From Lachnospiraceae bacterium (lineage in GTDB: Bacteria; Bacillota; Clostridia; Lachnospirales; Lachnospiraceae): a stretch of 37,257 bases of DNA. Positions 26,996-32,912 of the stretch are shown piece by piece (position 1 is the first letter of the stretch; each line of letters starts with the position of its first letter). The translations under genes and the position numbers were made by a program. Location of the stretch: positions 1 to 37,257 of the forward strand of contig JAFZQH010000003.1 of NCBI GenBank assembly GCA_017550165.1. Reading direction: 5' to 3'. The notes below the pieces were generated by a model, which worked only from the letters and a program-made list of their open reading frames with translations, was not told where the DNA came from and did no database searches.

Positions 26996-27030
26996 AAAAG
27001 CACGGGTTGCTGAAGCCCGTGCTTTTCTTT
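26996..27030 (+). terminator. Intrinsic terminator of dapL
   Basis: AAAAGCACGGG (26996-27006) pairs perfectly with CCCGTGCTTTT (27016-27026), followed by CTTT. The flanking A and T tracts mean it may also stop minus-strand transcripts coming from the riboswitch side. Confidence 0.85.
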
Positions 27031-27049
27031 AAATAGGGAACTAAAAGGA

Positions 27050-27137
27050 GGTGGGGCTTTTTCACAATGCGAAGACGCAACGCATCTTTGCAGTTGGTCC
27101 GCTCAACGCTTGGAGCGGTCTGATTGAAAAAGACACC
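27050..27137. repeat. Three-way-junction structured element, repeat-like
   Basis: The ends pair as a long stem: CTTTTTC (27057-27063) with GAAAAAG (27126-27132), extended by GTG (27051-27053) with CAC (27134-27136). Inside are two hairpins, ATGCG (27067-27071) with CGCAT (27081-27085), and CCGCTC (27099-27104) with GAGCGG (27113-27118). On the plus strand an ATG at 27067 opens 18 codons ending at 27123. Another frame downstream, ending at the TGA at 27162, reads as its continuation after a two-base insertion. It may be a degenerate small mobile repeat or a structured RNA; strand and function are unknown. Confidence 0.5.
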
Positions 27138-27154
27138 CTAAACAAATTTGCGAC

Positions 27155-27180
27155 AAAAAAATGAACCGTGCTTACGGTTC
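27155..27180 (-). terminator. Intrinsic terminator of the riboswitch transcript
   Basis: On the minus strand GAACCGT pairs with ACGGTTC around the loop AAGC (stem 27180-27163), followed by an almost pure T tract (27162-27155). It is the first strong terminator after the cobalamin aptamer and there is no gene between them. Confidence 0.8.
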
Positions 27181-27308
27181 AACAGTAATGGAATATATAA
27201 ATTCCTTTCCCACCGAAAGCAATTTATCCGGGGATGTACATATAATTAATCGCCATTTAATCACATATACACGATCCCGAACACAGACATACGTCTGATT
27301 TCAAAAAT

Positions 27309-27465
27309 AACGGGCAGTTCTTCTGGCTTAACTTCATCCTACCGGCTTAACCTTCCCGGACAATGTCCAGTGGTATAATCTAAGCTTTCGTCCATCTTAC
27401 AGTAGCGGGGGCTGCTCCGGTTTCTCACCGGATTCTCTATTAAGACTGATAAACAGTCACCTGTT
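27309..27465 (-). promoter_or_regulatory. Cobalamin (B12) riboswitch aptamer
   Basis: On the minus strand the order of conserved blocks matches the cobalamin aptamer: AGAGAATCCGGTGAGAAACC, then GGAGCAGCCCCCGCTACTGT, ACCACTG, GGGAAGG, GATGAAGTTAAGCCAGAAG (the B12 box region) and CTGCCC. The ends can pair as a P1 helix (AACAGG with CCCGTT, one mismatch). The aptamer senses a cobalamin and would alter folding of the following RNA. Confidence 0.92.
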
Positions 27466-27507
27466 ACTTGAAAAGTATTCAGTTTTGATACCTTTTGTCA
27501 CACACGT

Positions 27508-27536
27508 AGTGTAACACTAAAGTACCAATTAATCAA
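27508..27536 (-). promoter_or_regulatory. Sigma-A promoter of the riboswitch RNA
   Basis: On the minus strand TTGATT (27536-27531) and TACACT (27513-27508) are separated by 17 bases. This gives a start near 27501, about 35 bases before the aptamer. Confidence 0.65.
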
Positions 27537-27559
27537 TAGTTTTTTTTAATTTTTTTTCA

Positions 27560-27575
27560 TGGTATGATTAATCAT
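27560..27575 (+). promoter_or_regulatory. Extended -10 promoter with overlapping palindrome before the LUD gene
   Basis: TGGTATGAT (27560-27568) is an extended -10 box preceded by long T tracts (27540-27557). The perfect 12-base palindrome ATGATTAATCAT (27564-27575) overlaps the -10 box and start site, a typical position for a repressor site. Confidence 0.5.
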
Positions 27576-27613
27576 CACTCATGAACGGATCATTTCACAG
27601 TAGGAGGCCAGCT

Positions 27614-28243
27614 ATGAACAAAGTAGTTACAACCAGGAACGAAAAGCTTGCAAAGGAGATCATCAAGGGTCTCGAATCCCGCAATATGAAGGGTTATTAT
27701 GCCGCAACCAGGGAGGATGCTTTAAAGATCGCTCTTGATATCATTCCCGAGGGGAGTTCCATCACTCAGGGAGGATCCGTATCCGTAGAGGAGATTGGGC
27801 TTGTTGATGCTTTGAAAAAGGGCAATTACAATTATAAGCGAAGGGAAGAATTTGATGATGTGGCTGAAGCTGCTCTCTTCGGTTTTACCGCCGATTTCTT
27901 TATCGGAAGCACCAACGCCATGACCAATGACGGCATCCTGGTCAATATCGACGGTAATTCCAATCGTGTATCTGCCTATGCTTTCGGGCCAAAGAAAGTT
28001 CTGCTGGTTGTGGGAATGAACAAGGTTTGCGGCGATCAGGACGCCGCCATGAAGCGGGCAAGAAATGATGCTGCAACCATTAATGCGCAGCGGTTCGGGC
28101 TTAATACGCCCTGTTCGAAGACCGGGAAGTGTGCTGACTGCAAGTCGGCTGATACCATCTGCTGTCAATTCCTTATCACCCGGTATTCACGGCATGCCGA
28201 CAGGATTCATGTCATCCTCGTAGACGACATACTTGGGTTCTAA
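27614..28243 (+). CDS. LUD-domain protein (LutC/YkgG-like, DUF162)
   Basis: A 209-residue LUD-domain protein. The motif ITQGGSVSVEEIGLVDAL (about 50-67) and the FFIGSTNAMTNDGILVNIDG stretch (95-114) are typical of this family, which includes subunits of the lactate oxidation complex LutABC. No lutA or lutB is present, so lactate use cannot be assumed. An unusual C-terminal Cys cluster (Cys167, 173, 176, 183, 184) may bind a metal or iron-sulfur centre. I chose the ATG at 27614 because TAGGAGG sits 6 bases before it; the frame is open from 27581. It is transcribed alone and divergently from the riboswitch RNA. Confidence 0.82.
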   Translation: MNKVVTTRNEKLAKEIIKGLESRNMKGYYAATREDALKIALDIIPEGSSITQGGSVSVEEIGLVDALKKGNYNYKRREEFDDVAEAALFGFTADFFIGSTNAMTNDGILVNIDGNSNRVSAYAFGPKKVLLVVGMNKVCGDQDAAMKRARNDAATINAQRFGLNTPCSKTGKCADCKSADTICCQFLITRYSRHADRIHVILVDDILGF

Positions 28244-28257
28244 AACAGAGAAATCAT

Positions 28258-28280
28258 AAACGGCGGCTACGCCGCCGTTT
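28258..28280. terminator. Bidirectional terminator between the LUD and DUF2284 genes
   Basis: AAACGGCGGC (28258-28267) pairs perfectly with GCCGCCGTTT (28271-28280) around TAC. A tracts on one side and T tracts on the other let it serve both converging genes. Confidence 0.75.
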
Positions 28281-28288
28281 TATGGATA

Positions 28289-28825
28289 CTACTCGTAGAA
28301 TATCAGCGAGAAATATGTGACTATATTGTTTCCGCAGTCATAAGTGATGCCCAGCTCGGCGCAGGTCTGCATGATGAGGATCCCATGGCTTTCGATGGTT
28401 GAAAGCCTCTCGTCCGGGTGGCGGCAGGGATTATCCGGGTAGGCGCACTGCTCGCATATCATACAACCGGTGGAAAGTGCCAAGACTTTATTAAATCTTC
28501 TTTTAAATTCTTCTCTGATGTTTCTCGTTATTTTCTCATGTTCCCGTTTTGCGTTCAACGTTTCCGTAAGATTAAGCGGGTCTGAGACCTCCGCAACCGT
28601 GGAGAAAAGAAATACGTTCTCATATCCGTCGCATTCCTTCATACACTCCTCTATGGTGCCTATCACGGGAGGACAGGCCCATGACTTGTTATAATGCTCG
28701 CACTCATGCTCGCATATATATCTGACCTTCTCGGAAAACACCAGATCCGAGTGTTTCAAATGATAAAACTCACAGACCGGGTAATCATATATGAATTCTT
28801 CGATCTTTCTTTCATTCTCAGTCAT
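28289..28825 (-). CDS. DUF2284 putative metal-binding protein
   Basis: A 178-residue protein matching DUF2284, a family with no assigned reaction. Cysteines occur in two groups: CEHECEHYNKSWACPP (about 38-53) and CMICEQCAYPDNPCRHP in the second half, suggesting a bound metal or iron-sulfur centre. It has no signal peptide or membrane segment. The ATG has an AAGGAGAG ribosome site. It is the last gene of the NifX-like-deoD-deoB run, 46 bases after deoB, so it is probably co-expressed with purine salvage although the link is unexplained. Confidence 0.82.
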   Translation of the reverse strand: MTENERKIEEFIYDYPVCEFYHLKHSDLVFSEKVRYICEHECEHYNKSWACPPVIGTIEECMKECDGYENVFLFSTVAEVSDPLNLTETLNAKREHEKITRNIREEFKRRFNKVLALSTGCMICEQCAYPDNPCRHPDERLSTIESHGILIMQTCAELGITYDCGNNIVTYFSLIFYE

Positions 28826-28871
28826 TATCTCTCCTTGATCGCGCAGGGAAAGGGGGCTTCCTATCCGCCTC

Positions 28872-30065
28872 TTATCTTAACATGGAAAGCAGGGAGCTGC
28901 ATTTTATCAGATGCTCCGGCACTTTAACCCCGAAATTGTCCGCTACCGTCTCTCCGATCACCGCAAATGTATCCTGCTCAGGCAGCGCTCCTCCGGATCT
29001 AAATGAAGGGGACCAGGCCATAAAGGGCACCTTCTCCCTTGTATGATCGGTTCCGGTATATGTGGGATCATTTCCGTGATCTGCCGTCAGTATGATCAGG
29101 TCATCTTCTTTTACCGTATCCATCAGCACGCCCAGGTTCTTGTCAAACTTCTCTATCTCCTTAGCATAGCCCTGCGGGTTACGTCTGTGTCCCCAAAGAG
29201 CATCAAAATCAACGAGATTGACGAAGCACAGCCCTTTGAAGTCCTTACCTGCTATCTCGATGGTCTGTTCCATCCCATGTACTGAAGACTGCGACTTATA
29301 CGCCTCTGTGATCCCCTCTTTTACAAATATATCATTGATCTTTCCTACCGAAATAACGTCATATCCGGCATCTTTCATAGCATTGAGCACAGTATCTTCA
29401 GGCGGCTTTAACGCATAGTCATGCCTGTTGGCCGTACGGACAAATTCGCCCTTCTTCTTGCCCACATAGGGTCTGGCGATGACACGGCCCACACGCCACT
29501 CATCCTTCATGGTTATCTCCCTGGCTATCTCACAGCATCGGTAGAGCTCATCAAGGCCGAAGGTCTCCTCATTCCCGCATATCTGCAAGACTGAATCAGC
29601 TGAAGTATATACGATCATGTGGCCTGTTGCGATCTCCTCTTCTGCAAGTTCATCAAGAATGGCCGTTCCGCTGGCGGACTTGTTCCCGATAACCTTTCTT
29701 CCTGTCCGCCTCTCCAATTCCTCTATTAATTCTTTGGGAAATCCCGTATCGGTAAATGTCACAAAAGGCTTGGTAGTATATATGCCCATCATTTCCCAGT
29801 GGCCTGTCATGGTATCTTTGCCCTTGCTCTTCTCACGGAGTATACCGTAATAGGACAAGGGTCTATCAGCTGCCGGAACCTGTCTCAATGGATGAAGGTT
29901 GCCGATACCCAGTCTGGCCAGGTTAGGAATATCAAGGCTTTCAACGCTCTCAGAGATATGCCCCAGAGTGTCCACCCCAATGTCACCATATTCTTCGGAA
30001 TCCGGCATGGCTCCCACACCAAGGGAGTCCAGAACTATCACAAATACTCGCTTGTATCTTCCCAT
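28872..30065 (-). CDS. deoB: Phosphopentomutase
   Basis: Interconverts (deoxy)ribose 1-phosphate and 5-phosphate, linking nucleoside breakdown to central metabolism. It is 397 residues, close to the family length. Alkaline-phosphatase-fold metal sites are seen in [13 protein letters not shown] near the N-terminus and in [20 protein letters not shown] near the C-terminus; VDTLGHI and [11 protein letters not shown] carry further active-site residues. I prefer the ATG at 30065, with AGGTG at proper distance, over the in-frame GTG at 30074. It directly follows deoD, the natural partner. Confidence 0.96.
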   Translation of the reverse strand: MGRYKRVFVIVLDSLGVGAMPDSEEYGDIGVDTLGHISESVESLDIPNLARLGIGNLHPLRQVPAADRPLSYYGILREKSKGKDTMTGHWEMMGIYTTKPFVTFTDTGFPKELIEELERRTGRKVIGNKSASGTAILDELAEEEIATGHMIVYTSADSVLQICGNEETFGLDELYRCCEIAREITMKDEWRVGRVIARPYVGKKKGEFVRTANRHDYALKPPEDTVLNAMKDAGYDVISVGKINDIFVKEGITEAYKSQSSVHGMEQTIEIAGKDFKGLCFVNLVDFDALWGHRRNPQGYAKEIEKFDKNLGVLMDTVKEDDLIILTADHGNDPTYTGTDHTREKVPFMAWSPSFRSGGALPEQDTFAVIGETVADNFGVKVPEHLIKCSSLLSMLR

Positions 30066-30116
30066 ATTTATCACCTGCCACGATCATCATTTACGGTGCT
30101 GACATAATAACTCGGA

Positions 30117-30821
30117 TTACATGTCGAGCGCAACTTTTATCATGTTATTAAAGCCTATCTGACGCTCCTCTGCGGGCATAGCCTCGCCGGTATATATATG
30201 ATCCGATATCGTAAACAATGCAAGTGCCTTTTTCTTTAAATACGCCGCATTGCAATATAATGCAACCGTTTCCATCTCCACAGCCAGGACCCCCATGCTC
30301 TTCCATCTGTCATTAGCGTCGCTTCCGGCATTATAGAATATATCCGTAGATACCACATTTCCCACATGAACGGGAATGTCGGCCCTTCTTGATGCGGCCA
30401 CCGCCTTCTCCAGCAAGCCGTAATCAGCTATGGGAGCATATGTGCCCGGCAGAGCATACTGACTCATAAAGTTGGAATCCGTACATGCCGCCTGCGCCAC
30501 CACTATATCTCCAAGGCCCAATTCATCCGAATAACCTCCTGCGGACCCGATCCTTATGATCTCCTCGACATCGTAAAAGCTGAATAATTCATAAGAATAA
30601 ATGGCAAAGGAGGGAATTCCCATACCGGACCCCATAACCGTCACTTTTTCTCCCTTGTATGTCCCCGTAAAAGCGAACATATTCCTTACCTCGTTGACAC
30701 ATCTTGCGCCTTCCAGGTAATTCTCGGCTATGTATTTGGCCCTTAAGGGGTCTCCGGGCATATAAACCCTCTTGGCAATATCTTCCTTCTTTGCAGTATT
30801 ATGTGGTGTCGGTATGCTCAT
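30117..30821 (-). CDS. deoD: Purine nucleoside phosphorylase, DeoD type
   Basis: Splits purine (deoxy)nucleosides with phosphate into base and (deoxy)ribose 1-phosphate. The 234-residue length and motifs match the hexameric bacterial class: MPGDPLRAKYIAENYLE near the start, GSGMGIPSFAIYSYEL, RIGSAGGY, VEMETVALYCNAA and ISDHIYTGE with the catalytic Asp. A GGGAGGA ribosome site precedes the ATG. With deoB it forms a purine salvage pair. Confidence 0.96.
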   Translation of the reverse strand: MSIPTPHNTAKKEDIAKRVYMPGDPLRAKYIAENYLEGARCVNEVRNMFAFTGTYKGEKVTVMGSGMGIPSFAIYSYELFSFYDVEEIIRIGSAGGYSDELGLGDIVVAQAACTDSNFMSQYALPGTYAPIADYGLLEKAVAASRRADIPVHVGNVVSTDIFYNAGSDANDRWKSMGVLAVEMETVALYCNAAYLKKKALALFTISDHIYTGEAMPAEERQIGFNNMIKVALDM

Positions 30822-30868
30822 TTTTGTATCCTCCCGGTTGATTCTTTATGCTGATCTATTATTAAAGA

Positions 30869-31273
30869 TTACCAATGACAATCTCCGCAATCCCCGCCAC
30901 AGTGGCAGTTGCCGCATTCTCCCATGCACTCTTCTTCTCCTTCATGGCCCTGGCACACTGCAGAAGTGGCTCTGACCAGATTACCGTGCATATATGCTAC
31001 CATGCACACGTCAGCAGGGTCTGAGTAACCCGCATATATCTCAATGTTGTTATCATCCAGCAGCTTATATGCCCCAGCCCCGATATCGTCACAGATAAGG
31101 GCATTAACTCCTCTATCGATCAGGAACTTTGCCATGGCTTCATGGCCTGTATCCGTGGTATCCACGATCTCCTGTGCAATAGTACCTTCCTCCACCCTGT
31201 ATATCTTAAACTGAGGTGTGGTACCGAAATGCTGAAATATATTACCGTCTTTATATGTTGCTGCGACTACCAT
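30869..31273 (-). CDS. NifB/NifX-like domain protein with Cys/His-rich metal tail
   Basis: A 134-residue protein. Residues 1-105 match the dinitrogenase iron-molybdenum cofactor domain (NifX/NafY/NifB C-terminal type): AATYKDGNIFQHFGTTPQF, then GHEAMAKFLIDRGVNALICD. The last 28 residues are a Cys/His tail with seven Cys (107, 116, 120, 123, 125, 129, 132) and three His, likely to bind iron, nickel or zinc. No nitrogenase gene is near, so a general metal-cluster carrier or scaffold role is more likely. It is the first gene before deoD-deoB-DUF2284 and has a strong promoter. Confidence 0.85.
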   Translation of the reverse strand: MVVAATYKDGNIFQHFGTTPQFKIYRVEEGTIAQEIVDTTDTGHEAMAKFLIDRGVNALICDDIGAGAYKLLDDNNIEIYAGYSDPADVCMVAYMHGNLVRATSAVCQGHEGEEECMGECGNCHCGGDCGDCHW

Positions 31274-31292
31274 ATGCCTGCCCTTTCATCTA

Positions 31293-31322
31293 TTGACTTT
31301 TCATCAGTTTTAACGCTATGAT
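31293..31322 (+). promoter_or_regulatory. Sigma-A promoter of recX
   Basis: TTGACT (31293-31298) and TATGAT (31317-31322) are 18 bases apart. The start site would be about 35 bases before the recX GTG. It is interleaved with the oppositely directed promoter of the NifX-like operon. Confidence 0.7.
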
Positions 31323-31350
31323 TATAGCGAAAATGTCGGCCTTATGTCAA
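31321..31350 (-). promoter_or_regulatory. Sigma-A promoter of the nifX-like-deoD-deoB operon
   Basis: On the minus strand a perfect TTGACA (31350-31345) and a perfect TATAAT (31326-31321) are 18 bases apart. The -10 box shares two bases with the recX -10 box, and both lie in the inverted repeat CGCTAT (31314-31319) / ATAGCG (31324-31329). The two promoters cannot be occupied together. Confidence 0.85.
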
Positions 31351-31363
31351 GGAAGGAGCCTCC

Positions 31364-31987
31364 GTGATCGTTACTAAGATTGAGATCCAGAAGAAGAATA
31401 AAAACCGAGCTTCCATTTACATAGATGATGAATTTGCCTTTGGCATCCATGTTAATGTGGTATACGATCTGGGCCTAAGATCCGGCATGGAGATAGATGA
31501 GGATTTAAGAAGGCGCATCATTTCCGAGGAAGAGCGCAAAAATGCCCGGGGCTATGCCTTGAAGCTTATAGGCTACAGAAGCCGCTGCGAGGCTGAAGTA
31601 AGGCGGAAAATGAGGGAAAAGTGCTATTCCGAGGAGATAACAGAGGATACCATATCCTACCTTACGGATAACGGTTTTCTGAATGATGAGGAATTCGTCA
31701 GGCTTTACATAGAAAGCAAGCTGGATATCAACAAATACGGTTTAAACCGCATAGAATACAATCTTAAGGGCATGGGAATATCAAGGGACGTGATACGCAA
31801 ATGCCTGGCAGAGTATTCCGAAGATGTGGATGAATATGCCCTGGCACTGCCTCTGGCAAAAAAGAAGCTTGCTTCTCTCGAAAAAGATGACCGGGAGACA
31901 AAGTACCGTAAACTATCGGGATTTCTCGGACGCAAAGGATATTCCTACGATGTGATAAGCAGGATCTTGCGGGAACTTCTTTCATAG
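31364..31987 (+). CDS. recX: Regulatory protein RecX
   Basis: A 207-residue RecX family protein, which binds RecA filaments and modulates recombination and the SOS response. It is made of three-helix repeats; ALKLIGYRSRCEAEVRRKM and ITEDTISYLTDNGFLNDEEF are the clearest family signatures. The start is GTG at 31364 with GGAAGGA 6 bases upstream. recA is not in the window. It is transcribed alone and ends at a hairpin terminator. Confidence 0.92.
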   Translation: MIVTKIEIQKKNKNRASIYIDDEFAFGIHVNVVYDLGLRSGMEIDEDLRRRIISEEERKNARGYALKLIGYRSRCEAEVRRKMREKCYSEEITEDTISYLTDNGFLNDEEFVRLYIESKLDINKYGLNRIEYNLKGMGISRDVIRKCLAEYSEDVDEYALALPLAKKKLASLEKDDRETKYRKLSGFLGRKGYSYDVISRILRELLS

Positions 31988-32020
31988 ATACGGCCTTGAG
32001 ACAGCCTCATTGCGAAAACA

Positions 32021-32046
32021 CGGGCAGCTTCCGCTGCCCGATCTTT
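32021..32046 (+). terminator. Intrinsic terminator of recX
   Basis: CGGGCAGC (32021-32028) pairs perfectly with GCTGCCCG (32033-32040) around TTCC, followed by ATCTTT. It may also serve the converging small gene. Confidence 0.75.
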
Positions 32047-32047
32047 A

Positions 32048-32143
32048 TCATTTCTTCTTATTGTTCCTATTGGTAATGTAGATGATACCCGCCATACTCA
32101 GGCACTCTACAACAATTATAAACAACAGGTTGCCAAAATCCAT
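32048..32143 (-). CDS. Small single-pass membrane peptide, 31 residues
   Basis: A short gene on the minus strand. The ATG at 32143 has a GGAGG ribosome site 6 bases away. The peptide begins MDFGNLLFIIVVECLSMAGI, then a short polar stretch and a basic end (RNNKKK). The hydrophobic segment (about residues 6-23) followed by positive charges suggests one membrane span with the C-terminus inside. A promoter lies upstream (32194-32222). I recognise no family. Ribosome site, promoter and hydrophobic pattern together argue that it is real. Confidence 0.6.
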   Translation of the reverse strand: MDFGNLLFIIVVECLSMAGIIYITNRNNKKK

Positions 32144-32193
32144 CTCTTACCTCCGTATTCCTCTAACAGCCTTCTGACAGTTTCTCCATGACC

Positions 32194-32222
32194 ATTATAA
32201 GGGAAGGCCGGATAAAAAACAA
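32194..32222 (-). promoter_or_regulatory. Promoter of the small membrane peptide gene
   Basis: On the minus strand TTGTTT (32222-32217) and a perfect TATAAT (32199-32194) have 17-base spacing. The T tract in this region, with the small TGCTA/TAGCA hairpin upstream, could also form the terminator of the carD gene. Confidence 0.6.
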
Positions 32223-32229
32223 CTGCTAT

Positions 32230-32748
32230 TTAGCAAAGAGCTTCCGTCTTGCCGCCTATCCTGCGGGAGATGTATCCCGGAACCTCACTCCTGTCAATAT
32301 TAAGGGTAATGGCCATCTCACCGTACAGGCTGTCCTCAGCCATGTGGAAATATCTCTCATCTCCGGAAGTCAGCTTCTTGCCCTGAGCAAGTCTGCGCTG
32401 ATTCCTGTTATACAGTGACTTGATCATGCGAACAAGCTCTCTGCTCTCGCAGGAAGCAAGAACGCTTTTGCACTTCTCTCCCCTCTTCTTGTCGTCGTTG
32501 ATGCTCTCTGTCTCAACACCTTCCATGTCATCAATGAGATCGTCAACCTCTTCTCTGGTCATCACCGAACGCATAACAACCTTTGTATTATCTACCGGGG
32601 TCATGATCGTGCTCTTACTGATGTATACGGGCTTAAGGATATAGTATAATCTGTCCTTGGGCACACCCTCCATGTCCATGGTGGTGACTTCCTCTACCTT
32701 GCAAACTCCTGAGGTACCGTACACAATGTAATCTCCAACATTAAACAT
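32230..32748 (-). CDS. carD: CarD/CdnL-family transcriptional regulator
   Basis: A 172-residue CarD-type protein. The N-terminal RNA polymerase-interacting domain starts at once (MFNVGDYIVYGTSGVCKVEE) and runs to about 60, followed by an all-helical domain that contacts DNA at the promoter. Such proteins stabilise open complexes, often at rRNA promoters. I chose the ATG at 32748 with an AGGAGTGG ribosome site; the frame is open 18 codons further but that part is not family-like. It has its own promoter. Family is sure; targets are unknown. Confidence 0.9.
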   Translation of the reverse strand: MFNVGDYIVYGTSGVCKVEEVTTMDMEGVPKDRLYYILKPVYISKSTIMTPVDNTKVVMRSVMTREEVDDLIDDMEGVETESINDDKKRGEKCKSVLASCESRELVRMIKSLYNRNQRRLAQGKKLTSGDERYFHMAEDSLYGEMAITLNIDRSEVPGYISRRIGGKTEALC

Positions 32749-32793
32749 AAAACCACTCCTACAACAATTCAAAAAACAACTCCGACAGAGAAG

Positions 32794-32822
32794 ATTATAC
32801 ACGATTTTTTCGGATTATGTAA
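32794..32822 (-). promoter_or_regulatory. Sigma-A promoter of carD
   Basis: On the minus strand TTACAT (32822-32817) and a perfect TATAAT (32799-32794) are 17 bases apart. The -35 box is weak, which is common for genes with tight or activator-assisted control. Confidence 0.6.
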
Positions 32823-32862
32823 GGGGAAAATGTACCTATAAATCTTAAATATTTATAATCTG

Positions 32863-32895
32863 AAAAAGCCTGATTGCAAAATACAATCAGGCTTT
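32863..32895 (-). terminator. Intrinsic terminator after the AICAR transformylase gene
   Basis: AAAGCCTGATTG and CAATCAGGCTTT form a perfect 12-base stem with a 7-base loop (32865-32895), and on the minus strand a T tract follows. It separates the purine genes from carD. Confidence 0.9.
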
Positions 32896-32912
32896 AATAT
32901 ATTCGAAACAGC

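Larger units (their letters stand above)
27155..27501 (-). ncRNA. Candidate riboswitch-controlled small RNA with no downstream gene
   Basis: The unit from the predicted start site (about 27501) through the cobalamin aptamer to the terminator is about 345 bases. The 128 bases after the aptamer (27181-27308) hold only reading frames of about ten codons without ribosome sites, plus a small hairpin CAGAC/GTCTG (27297-27284). No minus-strand gene follows before the convergent dapL. This resembles cobalamin-riboswitch-controlled RNAs known from Listeria and Enterococcus (Rli55/EutX, AspocR). The alternative is a relic whose target gene was lost. Confidence 0.55.

Noticed and set aside
26775-27080. 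Minus-strand 101-codon frame over the dapL end and terminator
   Set aside because: It is a shadow of dapL, covers a terminator hairpin, and has no ribosome site. I do not accept it as the riboswitch's target gene.
27155-27308. Very short minus-strand frames after the cobalamin aptamer
   Set aside because: They are about 9-10 codons without a ribosome site. I treat the region as non-coding, though a leader peptide cannot be fully excluded.
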